Shown piece by piece: positions 7,710-12,892 of a stretch of 12,892 bases of DNA. Numbering within the stretch: the stretch's first letter is position 1; each line of letters starts with the position of its first letter. The DNA comes from JADFOB01 sp964651325 (GTDB lineage Bacteria; Planctomycetota; Phycisphaerae; UBA1845). A program made the position numbers and the translations under genes. The notes beneath the pieces are model-generated. The model did no database searches. It was not told the origin of the DNA and saw only the letters and a list, made by a program, of their open reading frames with translations. The stretch covers positions 1 through 12,892 of the forward strand of contig CAZYXP010000102.1 of the NCBI GenBank assembly GCA_964651325.1, in the 5' to 3' direction.

Positions 7710-7991
7710 GTGTCTGGTGAATCGCAAGGACCGTTGAACGATTCCTGGCCGGGCAGCGCCGCAAGCTGGAAATCGATCGAACAGATTCACGAGCCTGGCG
7801 CTTACGTAGTTCGCGGCAACGGTGATCTGATCCGTGTACCTGTTTCGGGCGCGTCGATCGGTGAGGTGGAGCTAGCGGATAAGCACACCAGCGAACCCAT
7901 CTACGTTATGCGAATCAGCGGAGATCCATACCTTCCGATTTCGAACGCGCGCATGCTCGCGGCCAATCTTGACATCGAGATCAGTTTTTGA
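7710..7991 (+). CDS. small conserved-motif protein B (paralogue of the 95-aa protein)
   Basis: A 93-aa soluble protein, homologous to the 95-aa product encoded at 7159-7446 over residues 23-93. Shared landmarks are EPGAYV, LIRVP and DPYLPISNARMLAA, ending in phenylalanine in both. The GTG at 7710 is preferred: AGGTGG (7697-7702) lies 7 nt upstream, and this start gives nearly the same length as the paralogue. A longer reading from 7554 (145 aa) adds a segment with no counterpart that overlaps the end of the intergenic hairpin region. Unlike its paralogue it contains no cysteine; the four Cys positions are Ala, Val, Ser and Leu. The N-terminus is Ser/Gly/Trp-rich and probably disordered. Its stop is 25 bp before the next gene, so the two are very likely co-transcribed. 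Function is unknown; pairing with an actin suggests a structural or adaptor role, which is inference. Confidence 0.82.
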   Translation: MSGESQGPLNDSWPGSAASWKSIEQIHEPGAYVVRGNGDLIRVPVSGASIGEVELADKHTSEPIYVMRISGDPYLPISNARMLAANLDIEISF

Positions 7992-8005
7992 GCGGTACGC
8001 CGGCT

Positions 8006-8011
8006 AGGAGG
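8006..8011 (+). promoter_or_regulatory. strong Shine-Dalgarno supporting a TTG start
   Basis: AGGAGG lies 5 nt before TTG at 8017 with no in-frame ATG or GTG close by. It is the main reason for accepting the rare start codon of the 173-aa protein. Confidence 0.7.
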
Positions 8012-8016
8012 CGAAT

Positions 8017-8538
8017 TTGGCTGCTTACGTGGTTTCGATTGAGCGGCTTGCCTTGTTTCGCCGGCGACGTTTGAAGGGCGGGCGGCCGGTAACCGGTTCA
8101 AGCGCGGCGACTGACGCGACTCCTTCTCCGTTTTCAAACGCTTCGGATGCGGTGCCGCGTGGCGGAATGCGCGCTGAGAATAGTCGGCCTGCTGAAAAGC
8201 CCCCCGAGATCCGAACGCCGTCCGATGGGTCCGAGGAATCGGGTGAGTTTGCAACTGTTCAAGAGTTCTTGGACGCTCCGCAGGAACAAATCGAAGCGTG
8301 GCTCAAGATGCACGGCGGCTGGGAGGCACGAGTGCTGTTGGCGATGCTCTGTCGACTCGCCGCACTTGATGCGCGGTTGGCTGAGATAGAGGGCCGCCGC
8401 AGCGCAATGAAGATATTGGCCGCAAACCCAATCCCGACCGCTGTCCGCCTCGCGCCGAAAGGGGGGGCGGTCAAGTCAGATTTGTTGGAGGAGGTGTTTC
8501 AAAAGAACCTGCTGCTTCGCAGGAGCAAGCTGGGGTGA
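8017..8538 (+). CDS. hypothetical protein with disordered N-half and helical C-half
   Basis: A 173-aa protein I do not recognise. The TTG start is supported by AGGAGG 5 nt upstream. Residues 1-20 include a short hydrophobic patch followed by a basic run (RRRRLK, 15-20), too short and charged for a clear membrane helix. Residues 21-77 are rich in Ser, Pro, Ala and acidic residues and look disordered. Residues 78-130 look strongly helical: VQEFLDAPQEQIEAWL, then WEARVLLAMLCRLAALDARLAEIEGR, with heptad-like hydrophobic spacing compatible with a short coiled coil. A basic tail ends in LLLRRSKLG. It lies 25 bp after the 93-aa paralogue and 69 bp before the MamK-like actin, on the same strand, which suggests co-expression. 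It could be a filament-binding adaptor or scaffold. That role is inferred from position and composition only. Confidence 0.75.
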   Translation: MAAYVVSIERLALFRRRRLKGGRPVTGSSAATDATPSPFSNASDAVPRGGMRAENSRPAEKPPEIRTPSDGSEESGEFATVQEFLDAPQEQIEAWLKMHGGWEARVLLAMLCRLAALDARLAEIEGRRSAMKILAANPIPTAVRLAPKGGAVKSDLLEEVFQKNLLLRRSKLG

Positions 8539-8607
8539 CGGGAATCAAAACCTTGAGAAAACTTGTACGGCCGCAATCGAATCGATTTAGCAGGAGGATG
8601 CATCACG

Positions 8608-9765
8608 ATGACGCAAGTGAATGAACGGGAAACGGCGTCCAGCGAGCCCATGATAGCCAAGAACGCCAAGCGCGCGTCTCGACAGGAAAAGCGATCAGAG
8701 GACCGCGCCGCTGGGAAGACTGAGGCGCCGGCGCGACCCATCGACGCGTCAGTGCGCGATGAGGGCGACTTATTCGTTGGGATCGATCTAGGCACGTCGC
8801 GAACGTCCATTTCGGCCAGCAACGGCGCGCGGCATACGGTTCTGTCGTGCGTGGGGTACTGCAAGGATGTCATCGGCGAACGACGTCTGGGCAGGCGTAT
8901 GCTGGTCGGGGCAGAGGCGATGGAAAACCGGCTGGCACTCGATTTGATCAGGCCGTTGAGAAGCGGCGTGATCGATGCTGAGGATGTACGCTCGATGACG
9001 GCGGTAGGCGAGCTGCTGAGCTATGCGATTGCCTTATGTGAGCCCAAGCCAGGTCAATCGGTTTCAGCCGTCATTGGCGCGCCCGCTCGGGCTTCCATGG
9101 AGAGCCAGAAAACGATCCTTCACGCGGTGGAGCCGCTGGTCTCTTCCGCGATGATCGTCAGCGAGCCCTTCGCCGTCGCGTATGGCCTGAACGTGCTCAC
9201 TGAAGCGCTGATCATCGATATCGGCGCTGGCACGACAGACCTGTGCCGGATGCACGGAACCATGCCGGAAGAGGCCGACCAGATCACCCTTTCCGTTGGT
9301 GGAGATGCCGTCGATCAGCAACTTCAGCAGGCTATTCTCAAGCGTTACCCCAAGGTGCAACTCACGCAGAACATGATTCGCAGGATCAAGGAGAAGTACG
9401 GTTTCGTTAGCGATCCGCATCAGAAGTGTGAGGTCAAGCTCACCGAAATGGGGCGCCCGCGGAGCTATGATATCACGGAGGCCCTGCGGACCGCTTGCCA
9501 CAGCGTGGTACCGCAGATCGTGGAAGCTATCTATCAGCTCATCGGGACGTTCGATCCGGAGTTTCAAGCCAAGCTCCGCGGCAACGTGATTCTCGCCGGT
9601 GGAGGGAGCCGACTCAGCGGGCTGCCCTTGTTGATCGAGAAGGATTTGAAGGGACTCGGCGGAGGATCGGTTGTGGCCGTGGAGGAACCGACCTACGCGG
9701 GATCAAACGGCGGGTTGAAGCTGGCCATGGAGATGCCGGCGCACTATTGGAAGGCGCTCGCGTAG
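8608..9765 (+). CDS. mamK: MamK-family actin-like ATPase
   Basis: A 385-aa bacterial actin that should bind ATP and polymerise into cytoplasmic filaments. The actin/Hsp70 nucleotide motifs are present in order: phosphate-1 GIDLGTSRT (58-66), phosphate-2 IIDIGAGTTD (202-211) and the adenosine motif ILAGGGSRLSGLP (328-340). Several stretches are MamK-like rather than MreB- or ParM-like: the VGYxKDVIG segment (82-90), GAPARAS (157-163), VSEPFAVAYGL (184-194) and an ending with PxxYW (377-381). MamK from magnetotactic bacteria aligns magnetosome chains, but MamK-like proteins also occur outside magnetosome clusters, and no mamA, mamB, mamM or similar gene is recognised here. The ATG at 8608 is chosen with AGGAGG at 8592-8597, 10 nt upstream. 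An oddity is a charged, Lys/Arg/Glu-rich extension of about 53 residues before the actin fold. It lies 58 bp before the TPR gene. Family confidence is high; cellular role is not known. Confidence 0.93.
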   Translation: MTQVNERETASSEPMIAKNAKRASRQEKRSEDRAAGKTEAPARPIDASVRDEGDLFVGIDLGTSRTSISASNGARHTVLSCVGYCKDVIGERRLGRRMLVGAEAMENRLALDLIRPLRSGVIDAEDVRSMTAVGELLSYAIALCEPKPGQSVSAVIGAPARASMESQKTILHAVEPLVSSAMIVSEPFAVAYGLNVLTEALIIDIGAGTTDLCRMHGTMPEEADQITLSVGGDAVDQQLQQAILKRYPKVQLTQNMIRRIKEKYGFVSDPHQKCEVKLTEMGRPRSYDITEALRTACHSVVPQIVEAIYQLIGTFDPEFQAKLRGNVILAGGGSRLSGLPLLIEKDLKGLGGGSVVAVEEPTYAGSNGGLKLAMEMPAHYWKALA

Positions 9766-9823
9766 CGCAAATCTCCTTTCTTGTTCCGCGCTTCGAGGGT
9801 GTACCGATCTTGAGGAGGGATTC

Positions 9824-10585
9824 ATGAGCCCGTTGACGTCAACGCTTCTGGTCATAGCCGGTTCCGGGTCGGCCGGGGGGATCATTCTCGGGATGACGGT
9901 CCGCACGTCGCACAAGCTCCGGATTCCGTTCAGCGGGCGGCTGGTGGAAATCGCCTTTGTCGGCGATGCTTTTGTGGGCGCCGCGGCCAGTGTCGCTCTG
10001 TTTTTCTTCACCGGCCCGTTGTTTGGCCTCACGCTGACACAAGAGATGGGCGGCGACCAGTGGATCAAGGTCATGGCATTGGGTGTACTTTCAGGATTGG
10101 CAGGCATGAAAGTGCTCGCCACCAGCTCCGGGCACGTCTTCGAGCGGATTTCTGTTCTGGACGACCGGATGGAGCAACTGGAAAAGGGCCGCAAGACGCA
10201 AGAGCTGATCCGGCAGGCGGAGTCGCTCGCTACGGAGAATCGGCTAGAGCATGCGCTGGCCCGGTATGCGGAGGCATTGCGGATCGACCCGAGGAACACG
10301 GACGCGATGCTCGGGCAGGCGCAGATTCTTTGTGATCGCTGCAAATGGGATGAGGCGGTGACCACCGCTTCCAAAGCGTTGGCGGTCAATCCCTCTTGCG
10401 AGCGGGCCTACTACGATCGCGCGTGCTACAAAAACGCGACCGGAAAGTACGAGACGGAAGAGGTTCTTCAGGATCTCAAAAGCGCTGTGACGCTTGATCC
10501 GATGTACAAGACCTATGCCGCGCTGCAGGACACCCATTTTGAAAACCTGAGGGACGACGAGAAGTTCAGGTCGCTTGTACAGTAA
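9824..10585 (+). CDS. membrane-anchored TPR protein
   Basis: A 253-aa protein with an N-terminal membrane domain and a C-terminal TPR domain. Hydrophobic segments lie at about residues 5-25, 41-70 and 82-99. A short charged linker (105-125) leads into about three tetratricopeptide repeats, about 126-156 (with ALARYAEALRIDP), 160-190 (WDEAVTTASKALAVNP) and 194-227, ending in a DPMYKTYAALQDTHFENLRDDEKF capping segment typical of TPR proteins. TPR domains bind protein partners; being fused to membrane helices, this one could tether a partner at the membrane. The ATG at 9824 has GAGGAGGGA at 9812-9820. It follows the MamK-like actin by 58 bp, so it is the natural candidate for a filament anchor. 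Magnetosome MamA is also a TPR protein but lacks such membrane helices, so equating them is not justified. It is the last gene of the cluster, converging on the response-regulator gene. Confidence 0.88.
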   Translation: MSPLTSTLLVIAGSGSAGGIILGMTVRTSHKLRIPFSGRLVEIAFVGDAFVGAAASVALFFFTGPLFGLTLTQEMGGDQWIKVMALGVLSGLAGMKVLATSSGHVFERISVLDDRMEQLEKGRKTQELIRQAESLATENRLEHALARYAEALRIDPRNTDAMLGQAQILCDRCKWDEAVTTASKALAVNPSCERAYYDRACYKNATGKYETEEVLQDLKSAVTLDPMYKTYAALQDTHFENLRDDEKFRSLVQ

Positions 10586-10622
10586 TCCGTTGGGGCGTTT
10601 GATGTGGAGTCATCGCCTCCCC

Positions 10623-10640
10623 CATGTCCAAGAGGACATG
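10623..10640. terminator. hairpin between convergent genes
   Basis: CATGTCC and GGACATG form a perfect 7-bp stem around an AAGA tetraloop, in the 83-bp gap between the convergent TPR and response-regulator genes. It could end transcription from both sides, but there is no T-run on either strand, so the terminator call is tentative. Confidence 0.45.
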
Positions 10641-10668
10641 ATTCCATGAACGAGGGCCAGCCGGCACG

Positions 10669-12045
<1,377 letters not shown>

Positions 12046-12172
12046 GGTACCGGCCCTATTGTACAGCAGCGCTTGAGGATTGGGGAGACGGTGGCCCGTG
12101 TGGTTCAGCGGCCCACCGCGGTCGGTAGGCAACCTTCCACCCGAGGGCGGCTGGGCTGCGTGGTCGGCTTCG

Positions 12173-12892
12173 TCACGTGGCCGAGATGTCCTTTGTTTGA
12201 AACCGAATCGCACCGGCCGTCCAAAACACCACCGCGGCCGCCAAGAGCGCGCCCAAGTCACCGGGAAGCAGGGCGCCGCTCCGCACGACGGGCAAAGGGC
12301 GGTAGTAATGCAACAGAAAGAGGAAATCGATCGGCTCGACGGCGGCCCACACCTGGGCCAGAAAGCTCAGTAGAAACGAGGCCAGCAGCCAGCCCAACAG
12401 CACGCCGACGGCCGGGCCTCGTCGCGAGAAGAGCGTAGAAACGAACATGCCCACCGCGCCGACGCAAAGGTAGACCGCGTAGAGGTGGATCGACACCAAC
12501 AGGAAGTTGCAGAGTTGAAGCTGCGCAGGAACCGTGAACACCTGCGTGCCGATCCACGCGCCGAGTACGGGCGCCAGCGAAATCGGGATGCCAGCGAGAA
12601 TCCACACGACCGAGACACTCGTAAACAGCCGCAACCTGGAGATGGGCAGCGTCGCAATCAGGTCAATAGTGCCGACCTCGATCTCGCCGGCGATCGTCTT
12701 GGTGCTGATCGATAGCAGAAACACCCAGTTGCAGGCAAACAGGACGGGGTGGGCGAAACCAATGGTGACCAGCGCCACCGGCGTGATCTCGCCGCCGAGG
12801 TCCGCGCCGACCAGCATGCGGGCGGCCTGCTGAAAGATCGGCATCTGGCGCTGCATGTATTCGAATTCCTTGGCGAAATTGGAGATGACGCC
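12173..12892 (-). CDS. ABC-2 type transporter permease (5' end outside window)
   Basis: The last 239 residues of an integral-membrane protein. The frame is open to the window edge, adding GVISNFAKEFEY before the first internal methionine at 12856, so that ATG is probably not the start. About six hydrophobic segments are visible, separated by short charged loops. The segment STKTIAGEIEVGTIDLIATLPISRLRL is the typical first cytoplasmic loop of ABC-2 permeases, which couples to the ATPase subunit. The family exports drugs, polysaccharide or other substrates, or works in gliding and copper systems; the substrate cannot be told here. Its ATPase partner would be expected upstream, beyond the window. 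It runs in the same direction as the response regulator, with a 127-bp gap (12046-12172) in which I see nothing. Confidence 0.82.
   Translation of the reverse strand, partial: GVISNFAKEFEYMQRQMPIFQQAARMLVGADLGGEITPVALVTIGFAHPVLFACNWVFLLSISTKTIAGEIEVGTIDLIATLPISRLRLFTSVSVVWILAGIPISLAPVLGAWIGTQVFTVPAQLQLCNFLLVSIHLYAVYLCVGAVGMFVSTLFSRRGPAVGVLLGWLLASFLLSFLAQVWAAVEPIDFLFLLHYYRPLPVVRSGALLPGDLGALLAAAVVFWTAGAIRFQTKDISAT

Noticed and set aside
7159..10585. Calling the cluster a magnetosome island
   Set aside because: Only the actin resembles a magnetosome protein; the TPR protein differs from MamA by its membrane helices and no iron transporter or mam protease is present.
12046..12261. N-terminal extension of the response regulator
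   Set aside because: The stretch is Arg/Pro-rich, overlaps the permease gene, and precedes a receiver domain that starts normally at MSDTAFVLIVEDD.

Overview
The window looks like chromosome from a Planctomycetota-type bacterium. The DNA is GC-rich and GTG/TTG starts are common. There is a CPxCGYDLRG zinc-ribbon membrane protein of a kind frequent in that phylum, and a very large secreted YD/RHS lipoprotein. The phylum call is inference; there is no rRNA or tRNA to anchor it.

Layout. (1) 1-936: a possible 3' tail of an upstream gene, a strong 12-bp inverted repeat, a small zinc-ribbon/three-helix membrane protein (212-718), and a spacer with a short direct repeat. (2) 937-6591: one giant plus-strand gene encoding an 1884-residue RHS/YD-repeat lipoprotein. 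It has a clear lipobox, Ig-like, carboxypeptidase-regulatory-like and PA14-like N-terminal modules, about 30 YD repeats, an RHS core closing at a DPTGL motif, and an unrecognised 178-residue C-terminal tip. (3) 6592-7158: a 567-bp non-coding stretch with hairpins and candidate promoters. (4) 7159-10585: a plus-strand gene cluster built around a MamK-family actin. It contains two small paralogous proteins of unknown family (95 and 93 aa), an unrecognised 173-aa protein with a disordered N-terminal half and a helical second half, the MamK-like actin, and a membrane-anchored TPR protein. (5) 10669-12892: minus-strand genes for a sigma-54-dependent NtrC-type response regulator and the truncated end of an ABC-2 type permease.

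The most interesting part is region 4. MamK is best known as the filament that aligns magnetosomes, but nothing else in this window is a recognisable magnetosome gene. Here the actin sits with two cysteine-contrasting paralogues of unknown family, a helical partner and a TPR protein with N-terminal membrane helices. That arrangement suggests a filament system tethered to a membrane or to an intracellular body. Close spacing (25, 69 and 58 bp) and good Shine-Dalgarno sites support co-expression from the second paralogue onward. A long imperfect RNA hairpin separates the two paralogues. The job of the system is inference. The RHS gene and the response regulator are neighbours with no demonstrable functional link to it.
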